From contig NZ_JADKYW010000003.1 in assembly GCF_015355785.1 (NCBI RefSeq), positions 532,028 through 596,027 on the forward strand: a stretch of DNA of 64,000 nt, in the 5' to 3' direction. Source of the DNA: Arthrobacter gandavensis (GTDB lineage: Bacteria > Actinomycetota > Actinomycetes > Actinomycetales > Micrococcaceae). The notes below the pieces were generated by a model. It did no database searches. It was given only the letters and a program-made list of their open reading frames with translations, and was not told where the DNA came from. Positions 35,927-44,078 of the stretch are shown one piece after another (within the stretch, counting starts at the first letter, position 1; every line of letters begins with the position of its first letter). Position numbers and translations under genes: made by a program.

Positions 35927-36547
35927 CTAGGGCAGGCCGGCCGGCTCGTCGAGCACACCTTCAACCAGCTTCAGCGACTCCAGCAGCACTTCGGTCAGGT
36001 CTGCATCTTCCTGCAGCAGCCACTGTTCATACGCGGCCAGGCATAGGCCCAGCAGCGCCCACGCCACGGCCTGCGGCTTCAGGCTCGCCTCGGGCAGCTG
36101 CATCCTCCGGGCCACGTGCTCGGCGATCACCTGACGCCAGGCAGTGTAGCGGAGGGTCGAATGCGCCAGGAGGGTGGGCACGTGGAGCAGCAGTTCCATC
36201 CGCTGACGGTGGTACGGGATCTCTTCCGGCGGAAGCCGGTTGAACTCGATCACTGCCTGACACAGGCCCGTGCCCAGCGGCTGGTCCCCGGGCAGCCCGG
36301 CCAGGAACCCACGCATGCGTTCCAGCAGTGCTTCGAAGTCACCCCACGGCAAATCGTTCTTGGACGGGAAATAGCGGAAGAACGTGCGGCGCCCAATTCC
36401 GCCGGCCGCGGCAATCTCATCCACCGTCACTGCGTCGAAACCGCGCTCGTTGAACAGCATCAGCGCAACGTGGCTGAGTTCGTCCCTGGTGGTCACCGGC
36501 TTCCGTCCGGTCCGGACCTGCGGTGTCTGTCCGGCTGAAGCAAGCAC
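35927..36547 (-). CDS. mftR: Mycofactocin-system TetR regulator
   Basis: 206 residues. N-terminal TetR helix-turn-helix (about 20-65, TVDEIAAAGGIGRRTFFRYFPSKND) and a helical ligand domain. Position divergent from mftA identifies it as MftR, the repressor of the locus, which in mycobacteria responds to long-chain acyl-CoA. GTG start. Assignment rests on family pattern plus position. Confidence 0.88.
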   Translation of the reverse strand: MLASAGQTPQVRTGRKPVTTRDELSHVALMLFNERGFDAVTVDEIAAAGGIGRRTFFRYFPSKNDLPWGDFEALLERMRGFLAGLPGDQPLGTGLCQAVIEFNRLPPEEIPYHRQRMELLLHVPTLLAHSTLRYTAWRQVIAEHVARRMQLPEASLKPQAVAWALLGLCLAAYEQWLLQEDADLTEVLLESLKLVEGVLDEPAGLP

Positions 36548-36564
36548 GAATTACCCTTCCCTTT

Positions 36565-36577
36565 GGCACTGGGTGCC
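36565..36577. promoter_or_regulatory. Candidate MftR operator in the mftR/mftA intergenic region
   Basis: GGCAC-TGG-GTGCC is a 13-base inverted repeat; a second GTGCCG/CCGGCAC pairing extends to about 36596. It lies in the 91-base divergent region where MftR would be expected to bind. Confidence 0.45.
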
Positions 36578-36638
36578 GTTACTGTCTCCGGCACAGAGTA
36601 TCGCCACCGACGCCGGTTTCTGACAGAGGAGCAAAACA

Positions 36639-36764
36639 ATGTCCGTCATTCCCGCTTCAACCGAAGGTTCTGCCACCCAGGATCCCGCGTCCGGAACACC
36701 GGAGGCGGCCGAAGACCTGCTGGTGGAGGAAGTGTCCATCGACGGCATGTGCGGCGTCTACTAG
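36639..36764 (+). CDS. mftA: Mycofactocin precursor peptide MftA
   Basis: 41-residue ribosomal peptide; the C-terminal Val-Tyr pair becomes the redox cofactor mycofactocin. The conserved tail EEVSIDGMCGVY is intact, preceded by a poorly conserved alanine/proline-rich leader. ATG at 36639 has AGAGGAGC upstream. MftB starts 11 bases after the stop. The cofactor forms when MftC decarboxylates and cross-links the tail and MftE cuts it off. Confidence 0.96.
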   Translation: MSVIPASTEGSATQDPASGTPEAAEDLLVEEVSIDGMCGVY

Positions 36765-36775
36765 GCGCCGGCGCC

Positions 36776-37051
36776 ATGCCCAGCTTCGATATCAACCGCG
36801 CCTGGCAGCTCCACCCGCAGGTCTCCGTCCGCCCCGAACCTTTCGGGGCGCTCCTGTACCACTTCGGAACACGGCGGCTGTCCTTCCTTAAGGACCGGAC
36901 CCTGCTGGCCCTGGTGCAGCGGCTGCGGACAGAACCATCCGCCCGGTCCGCCTGTACCGCCGTCGGACTTTCCGGAACGGACCTGCAGCGGTACGAACAG
37001 GCGCTCGGCGTGCTTGCTGCCTCCGCCATGGTCATTGAGAGGACGCCATGA
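36776..37051 (+). CDS. mftB: Mycofactocin precursor chaperone MftB
   Basis: 91-residue PqqD-like peptide-binding protein that delivers MftA to the radical SAM enzyme. Family features: start FDINRAWQLHPQVSVRPEPFGALLYHFGTRRLSFLK (first stretch FDINRAWQLHPQVSVRPEPF) and a helical C-terminal half. Start fixed by its position behind mftA; its stop overlaps mftC by four bases (ATGA). Confidence 0.94.
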   Translation: MPSFDINRAWQLHPQVSVRPEPFGALLYHFGTRRLSFLKDRTLLALVQRLRTEPSARSACTAVGLSGTDLQRYEQALGVLAASAMVIERTP

Positions 37052-38343
37052 CCCTTCTGCACCCCGCCCCGCCGCTTCCCGTGAACCGGCCACCGGCCAA
37101 ACCCGGCACGCTGGTCGACCTGTTTGAAACAGGACTCGACGCGCCCATCTGCCTGACCTGGGAGCTGACCTACGCATGCAACCTGTCCTGCGTCCATTGC
37201 CTGTCGAGTTCAGGCCGCCGGGATCCGCGGGAGCTCAGCACCGAGGAGTGCAAGGCAGTCATCGACGAGCTCGAACGCATGCAGGTTTTCTACGTGAATA
37301 TCGGGGGCGGGGAGCCCACGGTGCGTCCCGACTTCTGGGAACTCGTGGACTACGCCACCACGCATCACGTGGGGGTGAAGTTCTCCACGAACGGCGTCAA
37401 GATTACGCCCGACGTCGCAGCGCGGCTGGCCGCCTCCGATTACGTGGACGTGCAGATCTCCCTGGATGGAGCCACGGCCGAGGTCAATGACCAGGTGCGG
37501 GGGCCCGGATCCTTCGACACCGCGCTGCGGGCCATGCAGAACATGGCCGACGCAGGGTTCACCGGGTTCAAGATCTCTGTGGTCTGCACCCGGCAGAACA
37601 TCCCCCAGCTCGATGAGTTCAAGGCCATCGCAGACCGGTACAGCGCTCAGCTGCGGCTGACCCGGCTGCGTCCTTCCGGCCGCGGTGCGGATGTCTGGGA
37701 CGAACTTCATCCCACGGCCGCCCAGCAGCGGGAGCTGTACGACTGGCTGGTGGCCAACGGAGAAAACGTCCTGACCGGCGATTCGTTCTTCCACCTCTCT
37801 GCCTATGGCGGTGCGCTGCCCGGGCTGAACATGTGCGGTGCCGGCCGGGTGGTGTGCCTGATCGATCCCGTGGGTGACGTGTATGCCTGCCCGTTTGCGA
37901 TCCATGACTCGTTCCTGGCCGGCAACATCCGCACACCCGGCGGATTCACCGAGGTCTGGCGGCATTCTGAACTCTTTACGGAACTGCGCAGCCCGCAGAC
38001 CGGCGGAGCCTGCGCGTCCTGCAGTTTCTTCGATTCATGCCGCGGCGGCTGCATGGCCGCCAAGTTCTTCACCGGACTGCCCCTGGACGGCCCGGACCCG
38101 GAGTGTGTGCGCGGCCTGGGCGCAGAGGCACTTGAGGCCCGGGATGCGGCCGAGGTGCCGCGCACCGGCGTCGACCATTCCCACCGCACCTCACCCCCGC
38201 GTCCGCGGCCGGTCCCGGTGACCCTCTCCGTGCGCCGCCCGGACTCGCCGCCGGTGAGCGCCTGCGCGGAGAACCCGCTGGCCGGGTTCGACCCGGGCCG
38301 GCAAACAAGCGGCTGCGGCACCGGGGGCTGCGGCTGCGGCTAA
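37048..38343 (+). CDS. mftC: Mycofactocin radical SAM maturase MftC
   Basis: 431 residues. Catalyses oxidative decarboxylation and C-C bond formation on the MftA tail. The radical SAM cluster motif CNLSCVHC occupies 44-51 (Cys44, 48, 51). The SPASM domain with auxiliary clusters follows (CGAGRVVC, CPFA, GGACASCSFFDSCRGGCMA). The protein continues past the SPASM domain with a proline-rich linker and ends in GCGTGGCGCG, a cysteine/glycine tail that I would not expect from the mycobacterial enzyme. Confidence 0.95.
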   Translation: MTLLHPAPPLPVNRPPAKPGTLVDLFETGLDAPICLTWELTYACNLSCVHCLSSSGRRDPRELSTEECKAVIDELERMQVFYVNIGGGEPTVRPDFWELVDYATTHHVGVKFSTNGVKITPDVAARLAASDYVDVQISLDGATAEVNDQVRGPGSFDTALRAMQNMADAGFTGFKISVVCTRQNIPQLDEFKAIADRYSAQLRLTRLRPSGRGADVWDELHPTAAQQRELYDWLVANGENVLTGDSFFHLSAYGGALPGLNMCGAGRVVCLIDPVGDVYACPFAIHDSFLAGNIRTPGGFTEVWRHSELFTELRSPQTGGACASCSFFDSCRGGCMAAKFFTGLPLDGPDPECVRGLGAEALEARDAAEVPRTGVDHSHRTSPPRPRPVPVTLSVRRPDSPPVSACAENPLAGFDPGRQTSGCGTGGCGCG

Positions 38344-38396
38344 CAGAGTTCGGGCTGCAGAAGGCGGCCCGCCGATAAAGAAAGAAGGTGCACGCA

Positions 38397-39227
38397 ATGG
38401 GGCGAGTAGAAGGAAAAGTCGCATTCATTACCGGTGCTGCCCGCGGGCAGGGCCGCAGCCACGCACTCCGTCTCGCCGAGGAGGGCGCCGACATTATCGC
38501 CGTGGATATCTGCAGCCAGGTGGAGACGGTGAATTATCCAATGGCAACGTCCGAGGACCTGCAGCAGACGGTCCGGGACGTTGAGGCGCTGGACCGCCGC
38601 ATCGTCGCCGTCGAGGCCGATGTCCGGGACCTCGCGGCGCTCAAGGCGGCAGTGGACTCCGGCGTGGCCGAGCTGGGCCGGTTGGACATTGTCTGCGGCA
38701 ACGCCGGCATTGCCGGATTCGGGCCGGCAGACGAGCTCACGGATGAAGAGTGGGGGGACATGCTGGACATCAACCTCACCGGCGTGTGGCATACGGCCCG
38801 GGCCGCCATTCCGCACCTGAAGGCCGGCGGCAACGGCGGTTCCATGATCCTCACCAGCTCCACTGCCGGCCTGATGGCCATGGAGAACCTGGCGCACTAC
38901 ATCGCCGCAAAACACGGAGTGGTGGGCCTGATGCGGGCCCTCGCGCTGGAGCTCGCGCCGCACATGATCCGGGTCAATTCCGTCCACCCCACCAGCGTGG
39001 ACACTGACATGATCCACAATTCGGCCACGTACAAGCTCTTCGCCCCGGATCTGGACTCCCCCACCCGGGAACAAATCGGTGAACGGTTCCGGACGTTGAA
39101 CGCCCTCCCCATCAACTGGGTGGACCCGCGGGACATCAGCAACGCCGTCCTGTTCCTCGCCTCGGACGAAGCCCGCTACATCACCGGCGTGACCCTCCCG
39201 GTCGATGCCGGATCCGTCATCAAGTAG
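38397..39227 (+). CDS. Mycofactocin-coupled short-chain dehydrogenase (copy 1)
   Basis: 276-residue SDR. Start MGRVEGK with AAGAAGG upstream is preferred to a GTG nine bases earlier. NAD motif TGAARGQGRSHALRLAEEGAD, catalytic Ser in TSSTAG and HYIAAK. The longer loop after IAVDIC is typical of the mycofactocin-coupled SDRs that hold NAD(H) tightly and need the peptide cofactor to be re-oxidised. First of three tandem paralogues; an alcohol is the likely substrate, identity unknown. Confidence 0.9.
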   Translation: MGRVEGKVAFITGAARGQGRSHALRLAEEGADIIAVDICSQVETVNYPMATSEDLQQTVRDVEALDRRIVAVEADVRDLAALKAAVDSGVAELGRLDIVCGNAGIAGFGPADELTDEEWGDMLDINLTGVWHTARAAIPHLKAGGNGGSMILTSSTAGLMAMENLAHYIAAKHGVVGLMRALALELAPHMIRVNSVHPTSVDTDMIHNSATYKLFAPDLDSPTREQIGERFRTLNALPINWVDPRDISNAVLFLASDEARYITGVTLPVDAGSVIK

Positions 39228-39255
39228 GCCCCGAAACCACAGCAGGAGGCATGCC

Positions 39256-40068
39256 ATGGGGCGTGTAGAAGGCAAAGTTGCATTCATAACGGGAGCGGCG
39301 CGGGGGCAGGGCCGCAGCCATGCAGTCCGGCTGGCACAGGAGGGCGCGGACATCATCGCCGTCGACCTTTGCGACGACATCCCGGGCATCGGTTATCCGT
39401 CCGCGACCGCCGAAGACCTCGCTCAGACCGTCAAGGAAGTTGAGGCCCTGGACCGGCGGATCATCGCCACCAAAACGGACGTCCGGGACCGGGCAGCCAT
39501 GAAGCAGGCCATCGACGCCGGTGTAGCCGAGCTGGGACGGCTGGACATTGTGGTGGCCAACGCCGGCATCTGCATCATGAAGCCGTGGAATGAGGTGACC
39601 CCGCAGATCTGGGACGAGACGGTCAGCACCAACCTCACCGGCGTGTGGAACACGGTGCAGCTGGCCGCTCCGCACCTGATCGATTCCGGCGGCGGGTCGG
39701 TGATCCTGACCAGCTCGGCGGCCGGGCTGAAGGGGCTGCCCTTCCTGACCCCCTACGTCGCGGCGAAACACGGCGTCGTGGGGCTGATGCATGCCTTTGC
39801 CACGGAACTGGCCGAGCACTCCGTCCGGGTGAACTCCGTCCATCCCACCGGTGTCAACACTCCCATGGCGTCCGGCGACGGCATGGCGGCCATGGGTAAC
39901 ATGCTCGCCGCGCATCCCCGTCTCGGCCCCATGATGACCAACCTGCTGCCGGTTGAAATCACCGAACCGGTGGATATTTCCAACGCCGTGCTGTTCCTGG
40001 CCTCCGACGAGGCACGTTACGTCACATCCCTGACCATGACCGTGGACGCGGGGAACACCCAGTACTAG
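39256..40068 (+). CDS. Mycofactocin-coupled short-chain dehydrogenase (copy 2)
   Basis: 270-residue paralogue of its neighbours with the same TGAARGQGRSHAVRLAQEGAD start, TSSAAG and PYVAAK catalytic residues. Start ATG with AGGAGG seven bases upstream. It diverges from copy 1 mainly in the C-terminal lid (GDGMAAMGNMLAAHP), the region that usually sets substrate preference, so the three copies probably act on different alcohols. Confidence 0.9.
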   Translation: MGRVEGKVAFITGAARGQGRSHAVRLAQEGADIIAVDLCDDIPGIGYPSATAEDLAQTVKEVEALDRRIIATKTDVRDRAAMKQAIDAGVAELGRLDIVVANAGICIMKPWNEVTPQIWDETVSTNLTGVWNTVQLAAPHLIDSGGGSVILTSSAAGLKGLPFLTPYVAAKHGVVGLMHAFATELAEHSVRVNSVHPTGVNTPMASGDGMAAMGNMLAAHPRLGPMMTNLLPVEITEPVDISNAVLFLASDEARYVTSLTMTVDAGNTQY

Positions 40069-40086
40069 CCAGAGAGGCAACACAAT

Positions 40087-40926
40087 ATGGGAAATCTTGA
40101 AGGCAAAGTCGCCTTTATCACCGGGGCCGCCCGGGGCCAGGGCCGCAGCCACGCGCTGCGCCTGGCCCGCGAGGGCGCGGACATCATCGCGGTGGACCTC
40201 TGCGCCCCGGTTGAAAGCGTCACCGGTTTCTATCCCCCGGCCACGCCGGAGGACCTGAAGGAAACCGTCCGCCAGGTCGAGGCACTGGACCGCCGGATCG
40301 TAGCGGTGGAAGCGGACGTGCGGGATATCGACGCCATGACCGCTGCCGTGAATGAGGGTGTGGCCCAGCTTGGCAGGCTGGACATTGTGGTGGCCAACGC
40401 CGGGATCTTCACCTTCGGTGAGGACACCCATAAGGTCTCCGAACAGTCCTGGACCGAGCTGATGGACATCAACGTCACCGGTGTGTGGCACACCTACAAG
40501 GCAGCAGCCGAGCATTTGATGGCCGCGGGTCCCGGGGGCTCGGTGATCATCATTTCCTCGCTCGCCGGATTCAAGGGCCTGGCCAACGTCGCGGCATACA
40601 CCACCACCAAACATGCGGTGGTGGGCCTGATGAAGGTGCTCGCCAACGAACTGGGTCCGCTGGGCATCCGGGTGAATACCATCCATCCAAACTCGGTGGA
40701 CACCCCGATGGTGAAGAACCAAAAAACCTACCGGCTGTTCCGTCCGGAGCTTGAGGATCCGCAGCCCGAAGACGCCGAATCGGCCTTTGCCGGCCTTAAT
40801 CCCATGGGCAAGGCCTGGATTGAACCGGAGCACATCTCCAATGCGGTGGCCTGGCTGGCCTCGGACCAGTCCTACTACGTCTCCGGCGGGCAGATTCCGG
40901 TCGATGCAGGCGGAGCGGTCCACTAG
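40087..40926 (+). CDS. Mycofactocin-coupled short-chain dehydrogenase (copy 3)
   Basis: 279-residue paralogue; TGAARGQGRSHALRLAREGAD, ISSLAG and AYTTTK are visible. Closer to copy 1 in the lid region (VKNQKTYRLFRPELEDPQPE against the IHNSATYKLFAPDLDSPT of copy 1). Start MGNLEGK preceded by GAGAGG. Operon continues 20 bases later with the MoxR-type ATPase. Confidence 0.9.
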   Translation: MGNLEGKVAFITGAARGQGRSHALRLAREGADIIAVDLCAPVESVTGFYPPATPEDLKETVRQVEALDRRIVAVEADVRDIDAMTAAVNEGVAQLGRLDIVVANAGIFTFGEDTHKVSEQSWTELMDINVTGVWHTYKAAAEHLMAAGPGGSVIIISSLAGFKGLANVAAYTTTKHAVVGLMKVLANELGPLGIRVNTIHPNSVDTPMVKNQKTYRLFRPELEDPQPEDAESAFAGLNPMGKAWIEPEHISNAVAWLASDQSYYVSGGQIPVDAGGAVH

Positions 40927-40946
40927 GTACGAGGGGACACAACACC

Positions 40947-41858
40947 GTGCAGACAACGGCTATCACCGAAACCCGGGACCGGATTGCCGCGCACCTCGTC
41001 GGCCGCGAGCGGGAGCTTGAACTCACGCTCGCGGCCGTCGCCGCCGGACGCGACATTGTGCTCGAAGGCCCGCCTGGCACCAGCAAAACCACCATGCTGC
41101 GGGCCATCACCGGTGAATGGGGAATCCCGCTGCTCTTCGTGGAAGGCAACGCCGACCTCACTCCGGCCAAACTCGTGGGCCACCACAACCCGGCCCGGGT
41201 GCTGCGGGAGGACTACAGTGCGGACAACTTCGTGGCCGGCCCGCTGGTGGAAGCCATGCAAACCGGCGGGTTCCTCTATATCGAGGAGTTCAACCGCGCA
41301 CCGGAGGACACCCTGAACACACTGCTGACCGCCATGGCGGACCGGTCCATCGCCGTCCCCCGGGTTGGAAGCATCACCGCGCTTCCCACCTTCCGGGTCA
41401 TCGCGTCGATGAATCCCTACGACAATCTAGGCACCACCCGGCTTTCCACCTCCGTACACGACCGGCTTAACCGCCTGTCCATCGGTTACCAGGATGACGC
41501 CGCCGAGCGCGGGATCGTCACGCTGCGCACCAATGCGTCCGGCAGCCTGGGAGCTGCGCTGACGTCCGACGCCGTCGCCGTCACCCGCGCAACGCGGGAA
41601 CATCCGGACGTCCGCCAGGGCTCCAGCGTGCGCGGGGCCATTGACTGCGTGCTGGTCGCGCGGCAGCTGGCTGGGCTCCGGACGCTTACCGATCCGCAGG
41701 ATGAGCGGTACGCGGAAATGGTCTTTGACGCCATGGTGGTCTCCCTGTCCGGCCGGATCCATCTGGATGAGGCAGCAGACACCACGCCGGAGCGGGTGCT
41801 GCGGGAGATCTGGGAGGACCACTTCGTGCTTCATCCGGCAGCGGCGGCACCCGGATGA
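40947..41858 (+). CDS. MoxR-type AAA+ ATPase
   Basis: 303 residues. Walker A EGPPGTSKTT at about 36-45, Walker B/FLYIEEFNRAP, and sensor ASMNPYDNLGTTRLS are present. MoxR/CoxD-type ATPases work with a VWA partner to mature or activate metal- or cofactor-dependent enzymes, for example methanol and CO dehydrogenases. GTG start. Its VWA partner is the next gene. Presence inside a mycofactocin operon suggests it serves one of the dehydrogenases there. Confidence 0.88.
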   Translation: MQTTAITETRDRIAAHLVGRERELELTLAAVAAGRDIVLEGPPGTSKTTMLRAITGEWGIPLLFVEGNADLTPAKLVGHHNPARVLREDYSADNFVAGPLVEAMQTGGFLYIEEFNRAPEDTLNTLLTAMADRSIAVPRVGSITALPTFRVIASMNPYDNLGTTRLSTSVHDRLNRLSIGYQDDAAERGIVTLRTNASGSLGAALTSDAVAVTRATREHPDVRQGSSVRGAIDCVLVARQLAGLRTLTDPQDERYAEMVFDAMVVSLSGRIHLDEAADTTPERVLREIWEDHFVLHPAAAAPG

Positions 41859-41882
41859 AGAGAAGTCGCCGCCGATTCACCG

Positions 41883-42839
41883 TTGGCGAGGCGGAGCAGC
41901 CGGCGCCCGCAGACTGCGCTGCGCCGCACGCCCAAGAAGCTCTCCGAGGAACCCACGGTGTTTGAACCCGTGCCGGGCAGCGGCGGAGCAGCGATCCGTG
42001 CCCTGCCCTCCCGCGGCCGGGACCGGCCCGCTGCGAATGTCCCCGGCGCTTCCCGGCCGGGCTTCACCGACGAGGAGGCCACGCTGGTCACGCCCGGGGT
42101 GTCCGACGCCGCGGTGGATCCGGCCGTACGGGCGCGGATGCAGCAAATTGCGGCGCGGCTTTCAGTGCGCCGCCCGCGGCGGGACTCCGATGCGCACCGC
42201 GGAAGCGGCACACTGGCCAGCATGCCGTACCGCGGAGGCAGCGATGAGATTGACCTGGACCGGACGCTGGAACTCCTGGCGGAACGGCCCGTCCCGGAGG
42301 ATGAGGACATCATTGTCCGTGACCGGATCCGCACCCGCCGCTCGGTGGTGCTGGCGGTGGACGTCTCCGGCTCCATGAAAGGCGAGCGCCTTCAGACAGC
42401 CGCCGCTGCGGTGGGCGCGCTGGCTTCAGAGCTGCACCGCGATGCCCTGGGCGTCATCGCGTTCTGGTCCGACGCCGCGCGCCTCCTGCCGCTGGGCGGG
42501 GAACTGAAACCGATCGAGCTGCTGGACGCGCTGCTCCGGATGCCCGCACGGGGGCTGACCAACATCAGTTTTCCCCTGGAACTGGCGCTCAAAGAGCTCT
42601 CCCGTGTGCCGGTCCGTGACGCCCGGGTGCTGCTGCTCTCCGACTGCGTCCACAACGCCGGCCCTGATCCGCGGATCGTGGCAGCCCGGCTCCCGCGCCT
42701 GGACGTGCTGATCGACGTGAGCGCGGAAACCGATGCCGAGCTTGGCCGGGAACTCGCTCGGGCCGGCCGCGGCCAGGCCCGCCAGATCCGCAGTTACCGG
42801 GATGTTGCTCCCGCCGTCGGAGAGATTTTCGACTCGTGA
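41883..42839 (+). CDS. VWA-domain protein, MoxR partner
   Basis: 318 residues from a TTG start, the first possible in this frame after a TGA. The C-terminal VWA domain (about 130-318) carries the metal-ion site AVDVSGSMKGE. An arginine-rich N-terminal region precedes it. The start is awkward: an ATG overlapping the ATPase stop (41855, ATGA) would be the usual coupled start but is in another frame and closes after about 36 codons, so an authentic or sequencing frameshift near 41880-41960 is possible. Confidence 0.8.
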   Translation: MARRSSRRPQTALRRTPKKLSEEPTVFEPVPGSGGAAIRALPSRGRDRPAANVPGASRPGFTDEEATLVTPGVSDAAVDPAVRARMQQIAARLSVRRPRRDSDAHRGSGTLASMPYRGGSDEIDLDRTLELLAERPVPEDEDIIVRDRIRTRRSVVLAVDVSGSMKGERLQTAAAAVGALASELHRDALGVIAFWSDAARLLPLGGELKPIELLDALLRMPARGLTNISFPLELALKELSRVPVRDARVLLLSDCVHNAGPDPRIVAARLPRLDVLIDVSAETDAELGRELARAGRGQARQIRSYRDVAPAVGEIFDS

Positions 42840-42872
42840 AACCTTGCCGCACCAACGAAGAAAGGCAGTGCC

Positions 42873-44078
42873 ATGTTCAGGAACCCATGGTTTGAAACAG
42901 TCGCCGAGGCCCAGCGCCGCGCGGAGAAGAAACTTCCCCGGTCCGTCTACGGCGCACTCGTGGCCGGGTCGGAACGGGGTGTGACGGTGGAGGACAACAT
43001 CGCGGCCTACTCGGAGCTGGGCTTCGCACCGCATGTGGTGGGAATGTCCTCCACCTGGGATATGAACACCACCGTCATGGGCCAGGAAATCTCCCTGCCG
43101 GTCATCATCTCCCCCACCGGCGTGCAGGCCGTGCATCCTGACGGGGAAGTCGCCGTCGCCCGGGCCGCTGCCAGCCGCGGCACCGTGATGGGGCTGAGTT
43201 CCTTTGCCAGCAAACCCGTGGAAGACGTCGCCGCCACCGGCGCGCCCGTGTTCTTCCAGATGTACTGGAGCGGCACCCGGGAAGCGATGGTCCAGCGGAT
43301 GAACCGTGCCCGCGAGGCCGGCGCCGTCGGCATGATCTCCACCCTGGACTGGTCCTTCTCCAACGGCCGGGACTGGGGCAGCCCGGTGATCCCGGACAAA
43401 CTCACGCTCAAAGCCATGGCCCGGCTGTCCCCGGAAGTCCTGCCGCGCCCTGCCTGGCTGCTGGACTTTGTCCGCTCGGGCAAGCTCCCGGACTTGACCG
43501 TCCCGAATCTGGCGCCTCCCGGCGGACCCGCGCCCACGTTCTTCGGTGCCTACGGCGAGTGGATGCAGACCCCGCCTCCCACCTGGGAAGACGTTGAATG
43601 GCTCCGGAGGGAATGGGGCGGGCCGTTTATGCTCAAGGGCGTCTCCCGGGTGGATGACGCGCGCCGGGCCGTCGACGCCGGTGTCACCGCCATCTCGGTG
43701 TCCAACCACGGCGGCAACAACCTGGACGGCACCCCGGCCACCATCCGGATCCTGCCCACGGTGGCGGACGCGGTGGGAGACCAGGTGGAGATACTGCTCG
43801 ACGGCGGTGTCCGCCGCGGCAGCGACGTCGCCAAGGCCCTGGCGATGGGAGCCCGCGCCGTCATGATTGGCCGGGCGTATCTGTGGGGGCTGGCGGCCAA
43901 CGGCCAGGCCGGGGTGGAGAACGTCCTGGACATCCTGCGCGGTGGACTGAGTTCTGCACTGCGCGGGCTGGGACACACTTCCATCCACCAGCTGAGTCCG
44001 GCAGACCTTGTGATTCCGCCCGGGTTCAGCCGCACGCTGGGTGTACCGCTGGCGGTGCGGGAATCAGAAGTTGGCTGA
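42873..44078 (+). CDS. mftD: Pre-mycofactocin synthase MftD
   Basis: 401-residue FMN-dependent alpha-hydroxy-acid-dehydrogenase-fold enzyme. It oxidises the cyclised Val-Tyr intermediate to give the redox-active pre-mycofactocin. The catalytic SNHGGNNLDG and phosphate-binding IGRAYLWGLAA segments are present. ATG with GAAAGG upstream. In mycobacteria it follows mftC directly; here five genes stand between. Confidence 0.94.
   Translation: MFRNPWFETVAEAQRRAEKKLPRSVYGALVAGSERGVTVEDNIAAYSELGFAPHVVGMSSTWDMNTTVMGQEISLPVIISPTGVQAVHPDGEVAVARAAASRGTVMGLSSFASKPVEDVAATGAPVFFQMYWSGTREAMVQRMNRAREAGAVGMISTLDWSFSNGRDWGSPVIPDKLTLKAMARLSPEVLPRPAWLLDFVRSGKLPDLTVPNLAPPGGPAPTFFGAYGEWMQTPPPTWEDVEWLRREWGGPFMLKGVSRVDDARRAVDAGVTAISVSNHGGNNLDGTPATIRILPTVADAVGDQVEILLDGGVRRGSDVAKALAMGARAVMIGRAYLWGLAANGQAGVENVLDILRGGLSSALRGLGHTSIHQLSPADLVIPPGFSRTLGVPLAVRESEVG

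Noticed and set aside
36639-38343. Pyrroloquinoline quinone (PQQ) biosynthesis locus
   Set aside because: The PqqD-like and radical SAM genes could suggest it, but the precursor ends in IDGMCGVY and mftD/mftE/mftF follow, which is the mycofactocin arrangement.
38397-40926. Assembly duplication of the SDR genes
   Set aside because: The three copies differ throughout, including lengths and ribosome binding sites, so they are real paralogues.
39220-40956. A 578-codon minus-strand frame opposite two SDR genes
   Set aside because: It shows internal repetition only because the SDR genes beneath are paralogous; no protein motif.
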